A DNA stretch of 64,000 bases from Aeromicrobium wangtongii (GCF_024584515.1 NZ_CP102173.1:186001-250000); one strand, 5' to 3'; counted from the stretch's first letter, positions 7,962 to 16,923 are shown. A program made the numbers and translations. The notes: generated by a model from the letters alone, not told the origin.

Positions 7962-8366
7962 TCAGGGCCAGCGCGCGGTCGTGGTGAGGACGCTGTTGGG
8001 GCGGAAGCGGACGGGCTCGCCGCGGCGGGCCGGACGGACGAGGTCGAAGCCGGCGGTCGTCACCAGCACCCAGCGCCGCGGGGCCTGCGGCTGCCTGAGG
8101 ACGCCGTCCCCGAACGCCGCGAACCGCTCCAGCGCGTCCTCGGCGCACTCGACGTGCGCGGGTGGAAAGGTGAACAGCCCGTCCAGTGCCTCGTCCTCGG
8201 GGCCGAGGAAGGCGATCGGCCGGGACAGCGTCTGGCCGCACACGCCGCAGATCCGGCTCAGGGCGCACTGGATCGCGCGCCGCCGGACGACGACGGAGTG
8301 ATCGACCACCCCGTCGTCGTCCCGGCACGCGAAGGGTGCGGTGTGCGGATCGGCCGACACGGTCAT
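7962..8366 (-). CDS. Small protein with a putative zinc site, third gene of the desaturase operon
   Basis: The product has 134 residues, and the ATG at 8366 overlaps the desaturase stop (ATGA). It contains CGVC (Cys40, Cys43) and HVEC (His71, Cys74), spaced like a four-ligand zinc or iron site, in a segment that starts RRRAIQCALSRICGVCG. The C-terminal 35 residues are basic. No known family is recognised. Its fixed place behind the desaturase and its reductase suggests a role in that system (electron transfer, assembly or regulation), which is an inference. Confidence 0.65.
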   Translation of the reverse strand: MTVSADPHTAPFACRDDDGVVDHSVVVRRRAIQCALSRICGVCGQTLSRPIAFLGPEDEALDGLFTFPPAHVECAEDALERFAAFGDGVLRQPQAPRRWVLVTTAGFDLVRPARRGEPVRFRPNSVLTTTARWP

Positions 8367-9550
8367 GCCGTCGCCGCCCGCGACCACTTGCCCAGCTCGG
8401 AGCGGCGGGTGGGACGCTCGTCGTCGCGCAGCCGCCGGCGCTCGCGCGGGGCGATCGGTGCCGGGTTGTCCTCGGTGCGCCGGTTGGGCAACGACAGCTT
8501 CATGATCGTGCGCAGCGTCTGCCCGTACTGCTTGTGCAGCGGCCCGGTCGTGTACGGGATGTCGTAGCGCCGGCAGATGTCCTTGACCTTGACCGCGATC
8601 TCGGCATAGCGGTTGCTGGGCAGGTCGGGGAACAGGTGGTGCTCGATCTGGTAGCCGAGCTGACCGCTCATCAGGTGCAGCAGCGTGCCGCCCTCGAAGT
8701 TCGCCGATCCCAGCATCTGGCGCAGGTACCACTCGGCGCGGGTCTCGTCCTCGAGCTCCTCCTCGGTGAAGTGCACCGCGCCGTCGGGGAAGTGGCCGCA
8801 GAAGATGATCATGTACGACCACACGTTGCGCATGATGTTGGCGGTGACGTTGGCCGACAGCGTGTGGAAGAACGACGGTCCGCTGAGGGCGGGGTACATC
8901 AGGTAGTCCTTGAACGCCTGCTTGCCGACCTTGTCGCCGATCTGCTTGAGCTGTTTCTTGAGCAGCTTCGGATCCTTCTGGCCCTTGCGGATCGCCTCGA
9001 TGTCCAGGTCGTGCAGCGCGACGCCCCACTCGAAGAACAGGGCGAGCAGCGCGTTGTAGACCGGCTGCCCCAGGTTGTAGGGCGTCCACTTCTGGTCACG
9101 CGACATGCGCAGGATGCCGTAGCCGATGTCGTTGTCGTGGCCGAGGACATTGGTGAACTGGTGGTGGATGTAGTTGTGCGAGTGCTTCCACTGCTCGGCC
9201 GGCTGGGTCGTGTCCCACTCCCAGTTGCTGGAGTGGATCTCCGGATCGTTCATCCAGTCCCACTGGCCGTGCATCGTGTTGTGGCCGATCTCCATGTTCT
9301 CCAGGATCTTGGCCGAGCCGAGCATCGCGGTGCCCAGCAACCACGCCGGCGGGAAGAAGCTGGCGAACAGCGTGATGCGGCCGGCGGCCGCCAGGCGGCG
9401 CTGCAACGTGATGACGCGCGTGACGTAGTCACGGTCGGCCTGGCCACGCGATGCCTCCACCTCCGCCCGGATCTCGTCGAGCTCGCGGCCGATCGCCTCG
9501 ATCTCCTCGTCGGTCAGGTGGGTGTACTCACGGACGTCTGAGAACGCCAT
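8363..9550 (-). CDS. Membrane acyl-lipid/acyl-CoA fatty acid desaturase (DesA3-like)
   Basis: The 395 residues carry the three histidine boxes that bind the di-iron centre: HNTMH (residues 90-94), HSHNYIHH (123-130) and QIEHH (301-305). Hydrophobic stretches near 60-80 and 160-180 are membrane segments. The family inserts a double bond into C16-C18 acyl chains using O2 and electrons from a reductase. That reductase is the next gene upstream (9574-10656). The pairing mirrors M. tuberculosis DesA3/Rv3230c. Translation is coupled to the small downstream gene through ATGA. Confidence 0.92.
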   Translation of the reverse strand: MAFSDVREYTHLTDEEIEAIGRELDEIRAEVEASRGQADRDYVTRVITLQRRLAAAGRITLFASFFPPAWLLGTAMLGSAKILENMEIGHNTMHGQWDWMNDPEIHSSNWEWDTTQPAEQWKHSHNYIHHQFTNVLGHDNDIGYGILRMSRDQKWTPYNLGQPVYNALLALFFEWGVALHDLDIEAIRKGQKDPKLLKKQLKQIGDKVGKQAFKDYLMYPALSGPSFFHTLSANVTANIMRNVWSYMIIFCGHFPDGAVHFTEEELEDETRAEWYLRQMLGSANFEGGTLLHLMSGQLGYQIEHHLFPDLPSNRYAEIAVKVKDICRRYDIPYTTGPLHKQYGQTLRTIMKLSLPNRRTEDNPAPIAPRERRRLRDDERPTRRSELGKWSRAATA

Positions 9551-9573
9551 GTGGCTCTCCTTCTCGTTACGTC

Positions 9574-10656
9574 TTACAGGGACAGGGTGCAGTCGCCGGC
9601 AGCGACCGAGATGCAGGTCTGGACGTACTCGCCCGGCTCGCCGTGCTCGTCGCCGCTGCGCAGGTCGCGCACGCGGCCGGACGCCAGTGGCACGTCACAG
9701 GTGTGGCAGATGCCCATCCGGCAGCCGAACAGCATGTTGACGCCGGCCTTCTCGCCGGCGTCGAGCAGCGTGGTGGCGCCGTCGACCTCGACGGTCGGGC
9801 CGCCGACGCCGAAGGTGACGGTGCCGCCCTCGCCGCCGTCGGTGACCGCGAGGTTGAAGCGCTCGACGTGCAGGTGGTCCTCGCGGCCGAGGCGCCGGTA
9901 GTGGTCGGTGAGCGCGTCGAGCATCGGTGCGGGCCCGCACGCCCACGTCTCGCGCTCCATCCAGTCGTGGCAGACGTCGTCGAGGCGCTCGATCTCGAGC
10001 ATGCCCTCGTCGTCGGTGAACCGGGGGACGAAGGTGAGGTGCTCGGCGCGCTGGGCGAGCTCGTGCAGCTCGTCGTGGAACATCATGTCCTCGCGGTGGC
10101 GTGCCGAGTACGACAGCACGGCGTCCGGCAGGGAGCCCCGGCGGTCCAGCGTGCGCAGGATCGACATGATCGGCGTGATGCCGCTGCCGCCCACGAGCAT
10201 CAGCATCTTCTCCGGCGGCGGGTCCGGCACGACGAAGTCGCCCTGCGGCGTGGCCAGACGCACGATCGTGCCCGGCTCGAGGCCGTTGACCAGGTGCTCG
10301 GACAAGAAGCCCTCGGGCATGGCCTTGACCGTGATGCTGACGGTCCTGCCCTCGACCAGCGGCACCGACGACAGTGAGTACGAGCGCCAGTGGAAGCGGC
10401 CATCGATCTCGACGCCGATGCCGATGTACTGGCCGGGGGCGTGGTCGAACGACCATCCCCAGCCGGGACGGATGACCAGCGTCGCGGCGTTCTCGGTCTC
10501 CGCAACAACCTTCTCGACCCGACCGCGCAGCTCGCGCTGGGTCCACAGGGGGTTGATGAGGGCGAGATAGTCATCGGGCGACAACGGGGTGGTGAGCCCC
10601 TTGCCGAGCGTGCGGAGACGCTGCAGCGCGGACGTGCGTTCAATCAGCGGAGCCAT
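9574..10656 (-). CDS. Ferredoxin-type oxidoreductase (FAD, NAD(P)H, 2Fe-2S) for the desaturase
   Basis: The product has 360 residues from ATG 10656 (GAAGGGCAGG upstream; the longer in-frame reading lacks a better site). The order is a FAD domain with RSYSLSS, an NAD(P) domain with GGSGITP, and a C-terminal plant-type 2Fe-2S ferredoxin domain with CRMGICHTC and a fourth Cys near CISVAAG. It is the Rv3230c type, which passes electrons from NADPH to DesA3. The promoter region (10657-10740) contains TACAC (10673-10677) and GTGTA (10691-10695) as a spaced inverted repeat that may bind a TetR-type lipid regulator. Confidence 0.92.
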   Translation of the reverse strand: MAPLIERTSALQRLRTLGKGLTTPLSPDDYLALINPLWTQRELRGRVEKVVAETENAATLVIRPGWGWSFDHAPGQYIGIGVEIDGRFHWRSYSLSSVPLVEGRTVSITVKAMPEGFLSEHLVNGLEPGTIVRLATPQGDFVVPDPPPEKMLMLVGGSGITPIMSILRTLDRRGSLPDAVLSYSARHREDMMFHDELHELAQRAEHLTFVPRFTDDEGMLEIERLDDVCHDWMERETWACGPAPMLDALTDHYRRLGREDHLHVERFNLAVTDGGEGGTVTFGVGGPTVEVDGATTLLDAGEKAGVNMLFGCRMGICHTCDVPLASGRVRDLRSGDEHGEPGEYVQTCISVAAGDCTLSL

Positions 10657-10754
10657 GGCCTGCCCTTCGGTGTACACGCGTTCACTCGTGGTGTAACTCA
10701 GAGTGACATTTTCGGTGGGGGGATGCAACAGGACCTCAGTCCCTTTTTGCCGCG

Positions 10755-11924
10755 ATGATGGGAGACATGCGCCACCTGCACCCCCTCCGCGACCTCGACG
10801 AGACCACCCTGCGAGCCCGCACCAGCCTCAAGTGGCGCGAGTACCCGCCCGACGTGCTGCCCCTGTGGGTCGCCGAGATGGACGTCGTGCCGGCCCGGCC
10901 CGTGGTCGACGCCCTCAAGAGGGCCGTCGAGTCCGGTGACACCGGATATCCGCACGGCAACGGATATGCCGAGGCGCTGGCCGACTTCGCCGCCGACCGC
11001 TGGTCGTGGACGGGGCTGGACCCGCAGCGCACGGCCTACGCCGCCGACGTCATGACCGGCCTGTCCGAGGTGCTCCGCCTCGTCTCGGCTCCCGGCGACC
11101 CGGTCGTCGTCAACCCGCCGGTCTACCCGCCGTTCTTCGGTTTCACCGAGCACGCCGACCGCATGATCGTCGAGGCGCCACTGGGAGAGGACGGACGCCT
11201 GGACCTCGGAGCCCTCGAAGCGGCATTCCTCACTGCCGGCGGGTCAGGGCGTCCGGTGACGTACCTGCTGTGCAATCCACACAACCCGACGGCGGTCGCC
11301 CACACGATGACCGAGCTGACCGCTGTCGCGGCGCTCGCAGCGACCCATGGCGTCCGGGTCGTGGTCGACGAGATCCACGGACCGCTGGTCCCCGGGGATT
11401 TCGTGCCCTACCTGAGCATCCCGGGTGCCGAGGACGCCTTCGCGGTGACGTCGGCGTCGAAGTCCTGGAACCTGGCCGGCCTGAAGGCGGCGGTCATCAT
11501 CGCGGGGGAGCGGGCCGCCGGCGACCTGGAGCGCCTGCCCGAGATCGTCTCGCACGGCCCCAGCCACCTGGGGATGATCGCGCACACCGTCGCCCTGCGC
11601 GAGGGCGTCGCGTGGCTGGACGCCGTGCAGGCCGATCTCGCGGAGAACCGTGCGCTGCTCGCCGAGCTGCTGGCCGAGCATCTTCCCGGCGTGCGCTGGG
11701 CCCGGGGCGACGCGACCTACCTGGCCTGGTTGGACTGTCGCGACCTTCGCCTCGGTGACGATCCCGCCGCGGCCTTCCTCGAGCAGGGACGGGTCGCGGT
11801 CAACTCCGGGCTGCCGTTCGGGACCGGAGGCGCCGGGCACGTCCGGCTCAACATCGCGACCTCGCCGCAGATCCTTACCGAGGCGATCACCCGCATGGCA
11901 TCGGTGGCCGGGCACCCGGACTAG
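10755..11924 (+). CDS. MalY/PatB-type PLP aminotransferase (cystathionine beta-lyase-like)
   Basis: The 389-residue product is a fold-type I PLP enzyme. LLCNPHNPTA (near 172-180), VVVDEIHGPL (PLP-pyridine Asp) and TSASKSWNLAGLK with the Schiff-base Lys236 are all as in MalY/PatB C-S lyases. The family cleaves cystathionine or cysteine S-conjugates, and some members also regulate transcription. The start is unsure: ATGs at 10755, 10758 and 10767 are in frame, and GGGAG lies directly before 10767. It is divergent from the desaturase operon. Confidence 0.85.
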   Translation: MMGDMRHLHPLRDLDETTLRARTSLKWREYPPDVLPLWVAEMDVVPARPVVDALKRAVESGDTGYPHGNGYAEALADFAADRWSWTGLDPQRTAYAADVMTGLSEVLRLVSAPGDPVVVNPPVYPPFFGFTEHADRMIVEAPLGEDGRLDLGALEAAFLTAGGSGRPVTYLLCNPHNPTAVAHTMTELTAVAALAATHGVRVVVDEIHGPLVPGDFVPYLSIPGAEDAFAVTSASKSWNLAGLKAAVIIAGERAAGDLERLPEIVSHGPSHLGMIAHTVALREGVAWLDAVQADLAENRALLAELLAEHLPGVRWARGDATYLAWLDCRDLRLGDDPAAAFLEQGRVAVNSGLPFGTGGAGHVRLNIATSPQILTEAITRMASVAGHPD

Positions 11925-12008
11925 CCGGCATGGTCCGGTCGAGTCATTCTGGGCGTTCCCGCCCGGATCCGACGCTCCGCGCCCCTAGGATTCCGGCAGG
12001 GAGACAGC

Positions 12009-12986
12009 ATGGAATCGACATCGGCGCGGCTTGGACAGTGGTTGCGTTCACTGCCACAGCTGACCGTCGCGGCCGCGACGATGTACGGCTGCGGATGCCT
12101 GCTGCTGGTGCTCAGTGCGATCGCCTGGCAGCCGGGCCGCAACCCGCGAGGGGTCATCGTCGTGCTGGCGGTCATCGCCTTCGTCCTGTTCGTCTGGGTC
12201 CTGGCCCGGGGGCGGCGGTTCACCGCCACGGAGGCGCTCGCGCTGTCGGGCGTGCAGCTGTTCACGATCGGCTGCCTGACCTGGACGACGCACCTGGACC
12301 TGGGGGCCTTCGCCAACGGGACGGCCCTGCCGATCGTGGGTGTGTTCATGGTGTGGTTCCTGGACCTCGCCCGCGCCCGGGTCGTGCTGTTCCTCGGGAC
12401 GGCCTGGTGGTTCGCCGGGATCCTGCACCGGGACGAGCCGTCGCTCGTCCCGTTCGCCGTGTCGCTGGCCCTGCAGACGCTCCTCGCTGCCGAGGTCTTC
12501 TCGCGGGTCAAGCACCGTATGGATCGGCTGGCTCGCACCGACCCCCTGACCGGGACGCTCAACCGGCTCGGCATCACCGAGACCGTCGACCGCGAGCTGT
12601 ATCGCGCCCTGCGGCGGCACCGGCCCCTGGCCGTGGTCGCGATCGACCTCGACGGGCTGCGGGAGATCAACAACACGCTCGGCCACCACGCCGGCGACCA
12701 ACTGCTGGAGACCATCGCCCGGCACTGGCTGGGCGCCATCCGGGGCGGCGACGACGTGGGACGCACCGGCGGCGACGAGTTCTTGTTCGTCCTGCCCGAC
12801 ACCAGCGAGGAGGAGGCCGAGAGCTTCGTCCGGAGGATGGCGTCCTCGTCACCCGGCGCCTGGTCGGCCGGGATCGCCATGGCCGAGCCCGGTGACAATG
12901 GCCTCTCCCTGGTCGAGCGGGCCGACCGGCGGATGTACGTCGACAAGGCCACCCGCCGGGGTGCCGAGAACCTCCGGCCGTCCTAG
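12009..12986 (+). CDS. Membrane-bound diguanylate cyclase (GGDEF)
   Basis: About six hydrophobic helices (residues 15-160) precede a GGDEF domain (about 172-322). The domain opens with ARTDPLTGTLNR and has an intact GGDEF signature at 254-258. An RGGD inhibitory I-site lies at 245-248, five residues upstream, so the enzyme is predicted to make c-di-GMP and to be feedback-inhibited by it. No EAL domain. The membrane part is a short sensor without a recognised ligand domain. Confidence 0.9.
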   Translation: MESTSARLGQWLRSLPQLTVAAATMYGCGCLLLVLSAIAWQPGRNPRGVIVVLAVIAFVLFVWVLARGRRFTATEALALSGVQLFTIGCLTWTTHLDLGAFANGTALPIVGVFMVWFLDLARARVVLFLGTAWWFAGILHRDEPSLVPFAVSLALQTLLAAEVFSRVKHRMDRLARTDPLTGTLNRLGITETVDRELYRALRRHRPLAVVAIDLDGLREINNTLGHHAGDQLLETIARHWLGAIRGGDDVGRTGGDEFLFVLPDTSEEEAESFVRRMASSSPGAWSAGIAMAEPGDNGLSLVERADRRMYVDKATRRGAENLRPS

Positions 12987-12995
12987 CGTGGCCCC

Positions 12996-13430
12996 ATGGA
13001 CCACGGACCCGATGACCGACACACGCGACCCGACGGCGTCAGCGATGGGACCGTCGAGGCGCTCGGCAAGCTGAGCGAGGCGCTCGAGGCCGTCGAGGAG
13101 GCGCGCGGGCACCTGTACACCTTCCACCGCCGCAGCGGCACCGCCGATCTGCTGCTCGGTGACGCCGTCGACCTGCTGCGCGAGGCCGGCCATGACGATC
13201 TCGCCGACGACATCGAGACCGATCTGGTCGGCCGCAACGTCATCGAGGGCCGCTGGACCTTCCAGATCGTCGAGGACTACGACGCGACCTACTACGAGGC
13301 GTTCAAGCGGCACGAGCAGGCGGCGCGCGATGCGCTGGCAGGGGGCCGGACCCACCTGTTCGAGGCCGAGATGAAGGAGGACCGGCGGACCCACGGCAGG
13401 CGCCACCACGAGGCGCGTCCCGACGAATGA
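12996..13430 (+). CDS. Conserved hypothetical protein, charged and helical
   Basis: The 144 residues start at ATG 12996, ten bases after the GGDEF gene, so the two are probably co-transcribed. The middle (LSEALEAVEEARGHLYTFHR, then DLLLGDAVDLLREAGHDDLADDI) is helical and acidic. The C-terminus is rich in His and Arg. I recognise the type from other actinobacteria but know no function, and no catalytic motif is visible. Confidence 0.7.
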   Translation: MDHGPDDRHTRPDGVSDGTVEALGKLSEALEAVEEARGHLYTFHRRSGTADLLLGDAVDLLREAGHDDLADDIETDLVGRNVIEGRWTFQIVEDYDATYYEAFKRHEQAARDALAGGRTHLFEAEMKEDRRTHGRRHHEARPDE

Positions 13431-13498
13431 TCGCAGCTGCGGCGATTGCCGGGCCGGGGATCGGGTACGTCCCGGGAAGTCGACGAAAGGAGCCCACC

Positions 13499-13672
13499 AT
13501 GGGACTCGAAGACAAGATGAGCAACAAGGCCGAGGACGCCAAGGGCAAGGCGAAAGAGGCCGTCGGCGGCGCTACTGGCGACGACGAGCTCAAGAACCAG
13601 GGCAAGGGCGATCAGGCCAAGTCCGACATCAAGGACGCCGGCGAGAAGATCAAGGACGCCTTCAAGCACTGA
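13499..13672 (+). CDS. CsbD family stress protein
   Basis: The product has 57 residues from ATG 13499 behind AAAGGAG. A longer in-frame reading from 13427 is not supported by a ribosome site. The pattern MGLEDKMSNKAEDAKGKAKE...DDELKNQGKGDQAKSDIKDA is the CsbD signature: a small, hydrophilic, helical protein of general stress regulons. The molecular role of the family is not established. Confidence 0.92.
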   Translation: MGLEDKMSNKAEDAKGKAKEAVGGATGDDELKNQGKGDQAKSDIKDAGEKIKDAFKH

Positions 13673-13687
13673 GCGTCATCCCGCGTT

Positions 13688-13723
13688 GAGCGCGCCGACC
13701 GCGACATGACGGTCGGCGCGCTC
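13688..13723. terminator. Bidirectional hairpin between csbD-like gene and hydrolase
   Basis: GAGCGCGCCGACCG (13688-13701) pairs perfectly with CGGTCGGCGCGCTC (13710-13723) over an 8-nt loop. It lies between two convergent genes. There is no U-run, as is common for actinobacterial terminators. Confidence 0.8.
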
Positions 13724-13737
13724 ACTGCTGTCCGGAG

Positions 13738-14469
13738 CTATCCCAGGGCCGTCAGGATCTGCAGGGTCCTGGCCCAGGCCGCCGATGCCGGGTCGATCAG
13801 GACGAAGTGGTCGCCGGCGACCTCGGTGAGCTCGGCGTCCGCGCCGGCCCGCACCGCCCGCTCGACGTAGCCGGTCGACTGTGACAACGGCACGACGTCG
13901 TCCTCGGTGCCGTGGATGCACCGCACCGGGACGTCCAGCGGGATCATCGCCGCTGGGTCGGCCAGCCGGTAGCGGTCGTCCCGGGACCCGCCCATGAAGT
14001 CCTGCACGGCGCCCGTCCCGAGGTTCGCGTCGTGGGCGGCCGCCAGGTCCAGCACCCCGGCCTGCGAGACCGCGCCGGTCACGGCGACCCGCGGCCGTCC
14101 CCACGGGGGCCCGGCGAGCCGCGCCCGTCCGGCGGCCCACACGGCCAGGTGCCCTCCCGCGGAGTGGCCGAGTGTCAGCACCGATCCGGTGTCGAGGTCG
14201 TCGACGTCGGCCAGGGCGTCGATCGCCGCCGCGATGTCGTCGAACGTCCCCGGCCAGCCACCCCCGTTGCCGACCCGCCGGTACTCCACGTTCCACGCCG
14301 CCCAGCCCTCCGCGGCCAGCGACGCCGCCAGCGGGCGCCCCAGCGACAGGTCGTACCGCGACCGCCAGAAGCCCCCGTGGATCACGACCACGACCCCCTT
14401 CGGCCGGCCGGACGGACGGGTCAGCTCGGCGAGCTGCGACGGTTCCGGGCCGTACCTGATCGTCTCCAC
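13738..14469 (-). CDS. Alpha/beta hydrolase (arylformamidase/esterase-like)
   Basis: The product has 243 residues. GTG 14469 follows GGGAGG. VVVIHGGFWRSRYD holds the HGG oxyanion motif (near residue 30), GHSAGGHLAVWAA the nucleophile Ser, HGTEDDVVPL the acid, and GDHFVLIDP the catalytic His. The HGG plus GHSAGG combination is that of kynurenine formamidases and hormone-sensitive-lipase-type esterases. No tryptophan-degradation genes are near, so a general esterase is as likely. Cytoplasmic. Confidence 0.82.
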   Translation of the reverse strand: METIRYGPEPSQLAELTRPSGRPKGVVVVIHGGFWRSRYDLSLGRPLAASLAAEGWAAWNVEYRRVGNGGGWPGTFDDIAAAIDALADVDDLDTGSVLTLGHSAGGHLAVWAAGRARLAGPPWGRPRVAVTGAVSQAGVLDLAAAHDANLGTGAVQDFMGGSRDDRYRLADPAAMIPLDVPVRCIHGTEDDVVPLSQSTGYVERAVRAGADAELTEVAGDHFVLIDPASAAWARTLQILTALG

Positions 14470-14610
14470 GTCGCCTCCCGCCTCGGGTGCCGTCCACCGG
14501 CACGGGGCCAGCCAAGCGGACGCCGGTGTCCACCGCCACCCGACACGGACAGGGGGTCCCGAACGACCGATAGGATCGGCAGACGGTTCGAGCCCTGGAA
14601 GGAGGCCCCG

Positions 14611-16101
14611 GTGGACGTCCACGAGCTCGACCAGTACCTCCTCGTGGGCTCCGGGGTCCTGATCCTGGCCATCCTCGCCGTCCGTCTGTCCGTCAGGGCC
14701 GGTCTGCCGTCCCTGCTGGTCTACCTCGCCCTGGGGCTGCTGCTGGGCAGCTCCGGCCTGGGCATCGAGTTCGCCGACGTCGAGCTCGCGCACGCCCTGG
14801 GGTTCGGCGGTCTGGTGCTGATCCTGGCCGAGGGCGGTCTGACCACCAAGTGGGAGCACGTCAAGCCCAACCTGGGCTACGGGCTGCTGCTGGCGACCCT
14901 CGGCTCGACGGTCAGTGTCGTCGTCGTGGCCCTCGGCTGCCACCTGTTCCTCCGGATGGACTGGGAGCTGTCGGTCCTGATGGCCGCCGTCCTCACGCCG
15001 ACCGATGCCGCCGCGGTGTTCTCGGTGCTGCGCTCCGTTCCGCTGAAGTCCTCGGTGACCGGCACGCTCGAGGCGGAGTCCGGCCTCAACGACGCCCCGA
15101 TCGTCGTCCTCGTCGTGGCCGTCAGCGCGGGTGAGGTCGCCGACAAGGGCGTGGGCTACCTGATCGGCCTGATCGTCTTCGAGCTCGTCGTCGGAGTGAT
15201 CTTCGGCCTGGCCATCGGCTGGCTCGGCGCCTACCTGCTGCGCCGGGTCGCCCTGCCGGCGTCCGGCCTGTACCCACTGGTCGTCTTCGCGTTCGCGGTG
15301 CTGGCCTACGGTGCGGCTGCGGGCGTCCACGCGAGTGGCTTCGCGGCGGTCTACGTCGCCGCGCTGATCCTGGGCAATGCCGAGCTGCCGCACCGCACCG
15401 CGACCCGCTCGTTCGTCGAGGGAATCGGCTGGCTGGCGCAGATCGGCCTGTTCGTGATGCTGGGGCTGCTCGCCAGCCCCGACGAGCTGCAGTGGTGGCA
15501 CGTCTGGCACGGCCTCGTGGTCGGCGCGATCCTGACCTTCGTCGCGCGCCCGCTGACGGTGATGGCGTGCGCCGTGTGGTTCGGCCGCAGCGCCCGCGAG
15601 CAGATCTTCGTCGGCTGGGCCGGGCTGCGTGGCGCCGTGCCCATCGTGCTGGCCACCATCCCGCTGTCGGCCGGTGTCGCCGGGTCCCGCGACCTGTTCA
15701 ACGTCGTGTTCGTGGCCGTGGTCATCTACACCCTGCTGCAGGCGGCCCCGCTGGCCCAGCTCGCCGCAGCGTGCGGCGTCCTGACCGATGCGGCGCGGGA
15801 CGTCGAGGTCGAGGCGGCACCGCTGGAGCGCGTCTCGGCCGATCTGCTGCAGATCCACGTCCCGGCCGACTCCAAGCTGGCCGGCGTCGAGGTGGGTGAG
15901 CTCCGGTTGCCGGTCGGTGCGTCGATCTCGCTGATCGTGCGCAAGGACCGGACCTTCGTGCCGCACCGCACCGACCGCATCGGGATCGGTGACGACCTGC
16001 TGATCGTCGCCGAGCGGTCCGTGCGCGAGGCCGCCGAGGCGCGGCTGCGGGCCGTCGGCCGGTACGGGCGCCTCGCCGGCTGGGGCCGCGAGTCCCGCTA
16101 G
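14611..16101 (+). CDS. Cation/proton antiporter (CPA1/NhaP2 type) with C-terminal TrkA_C domain
   Basis: The product has 496 residues from GTG 14611 (GGAAGGAGG upstream). About 12 membrane helices include the ion-site region TPTDAAAVFSVLR and EAESGLNDAPIVV, typical of CPA1 exchangers, and VGWAGLRGAVPIVLA. The C-terminus (about 400-475) is an RCK/TrkA_C domain (LAGVEVGELRLP..., GDDLLIVAE) that binds nucleotides such as c-di-AMP in other families. NhaP2-type members exchange K+ or Na+ for H+. The substrate ion is not determined here. Confidence 0.9.
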   Translation: MDVHELDQYLLVGSGVLILAILAVRLSVRAGLPSLLVYLALGLLLGSSGLGIEFADVELAHALGFGGLVLILAEGGLTTKWEHVKPNLGYGLLLATLGSTVSVVVVALGCHLFLRMDWELSVLMAAVLTPTDAAAVFSVLRSVPLKSSVTGTLEAESGLNDAPIVVLVVAVSAGEVADKGVGYLIGLIVFELVVGVIFGLAIGWLGAYLLRRVALPASGLYPLVVFAFAVLAYGAAAGVHASGFAAVYVAALILGNAELPHRTATRSFVEGIGWLAQIGLFVMLGLLASPDELQWWHVWHGLVVGAILTFVARPLTVMACAVWFGRSAREQIFVGWAGLRGAVPIVLATIPLSAGVAGSRDLFNVVFVAVVIYTLLQAAPLAQLAAACGVLTDAARDVEVEAAPLERVSADLLQIHVPADSKLAGVEVGELRLPVGASISLIVRKDRTFVPHRTDRIGIGDDLLIVAERSVREAAEARLRAVGRYGRLAGWGRESR

Positions 16102-16105
16102 CGTC

Positions 16106-16621
16106 CTAGGGCAGCGGGACGACCGGGACGCACACGGAGATGTCGCGATCGGTCTCGATCGTCGTGGTGGCCTCGGTCTTGAGCCCGCGGTACCTGTCGC
16201 CGACGACGACCGTGATGCCCGACTCGACCGGGATGTCCGGCGCCGCGTACTCGACCTTGTCGCGGAACTGGGCCGCCACCAGCTTGACCCGCGGGTCGTC
16301 CTTGTCACCGGTCAGGATCGCGACCTTCTTGGGCTTGGTCGCGCTCGTGCTGTTGCCGATCTGTCCGCCGAGGAAGCCATTGGCCTGCATGTCGATCCGG
16401 ACCCGGTTGGCCAGTCCCGAGCGGTTCGAGGCGTTGAAGACATTGACCGTCACGACATTGCTGTCCAGCGGGCTGCCGGCGGCGACGACCGAGCTGGTGC
16501 ACGTCTCGGCGGCCGCGGCCTCCTCGGGGCTCGCGGTCAGCATCCGGAAACCGATCACGCTGCCGACCACGAAGATCGCCGCCGACAGCAGGAGCGTCAG
16601 CGCGCGCAGACCGGTCCTCAT
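16106..16621 (-). CDS. LytR C-terminal-domain protein, membrane-anchored
   Basis: The 171 residues have an N-terminal membrane anchor (LTLLLSAAIFVVGSVIGFRML). An extracytoplasmic LytR_C domain follows, with VTVNVFNASNRSGLANRV, the conserved NGS/NASN turn of this family, and VVVGDRYRG near the end. LytR_C domains are found on cell-wall glycopolymer ligases and as stand-alone proteins in actinobacteria. The start ATG overlaps the stop of the upstream gene (ATGA), giving a two-gene operon. Confidence 0.85.
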   Translation of the reverse strand: MRTGLRALTLLLSAAIFVVGSVIGFRMLTASPEEAAAAETCTSSVVAAGSPLDSNVVTVNVFNASNRSGLANRVRIDMQANGFLGGQIGNSTSATKPKKVAILTGDKDDPRVKLVAAQFRDKVEYAAPDIPVESGITVVVGDRYRGLKTEATTTIETDRDISVCVPVVPLP

Positions 16622-16923
16622 CGCCGACCTCCGATCGAGTGGACCCGGGCGTGCAGCATGTTGCGCTGCTGCAGCGCGGCTCGCAGCGCGCGGTGCAGGC
16701 CGTCCTCGAGGAACAGCTCGCCACGCCAGCTGACGACGTGGGCGAACAGGTCGCCGAAGTAGGTCGAGTCGTCGTCGAGCAGGTGCTCGAGGTCGAGCTT
16801 GGTCTTGGTCGTCGTGAGATCGTCCAGTCGCACCTGGGAAGGGGAGATCTCGGCCCACGCGCTCTGTGTCAGCCCGTGCTCCGGATAGGGGCGTCCCTCG
16901 CTCACCCTTCGGAAGATCACCAC
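16618..16923 (-). CDS. Conserved actinobacterial small protein (often labelled VapB-like)
   Basis: The product has 101 residues: IFRRVSEGRPYPEHGLTQ, a central LDDLTTTKTKLDLEHLL and the very conserved YGDLFAHVV/LEDGLHRALRAALQQR pattern (here YFGDLFAHVVSWRGELFLED). Databases commonly name this family a type II antitoxin, but no toxin gene is next to it. Its partner is the LytR_C gene with which it overlaps. Real function unknown. Confidence 0.75.
   Translation of the reverse strand: MVIFRRVSEGRPYPEHGLTQSAWAEISPSQVRLDDLTTTKTKLDLEHLLDDDSTYFGDLFAHVVSWRGELFLEDGLHRALRAALQQRNMLHARVHSIGGRR

Noticed and set aside
13738..16308. An 856-codon minus-strand frame extending the alpha/beta hydrolase
   Set aside because: Only the last 243 residues have hydrolase motifs. 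The rest is antisense to the antiporter, and GTG 14469 has a GGGAGG site.
16618..16923. A type II toxin-antitoxin module
   Set aside because: The family is often labelled VapB, but no PIN-domain toxin is adjacent. The partner gene is a LytR_C protein, so no toxin-antitoxin system is claimed.
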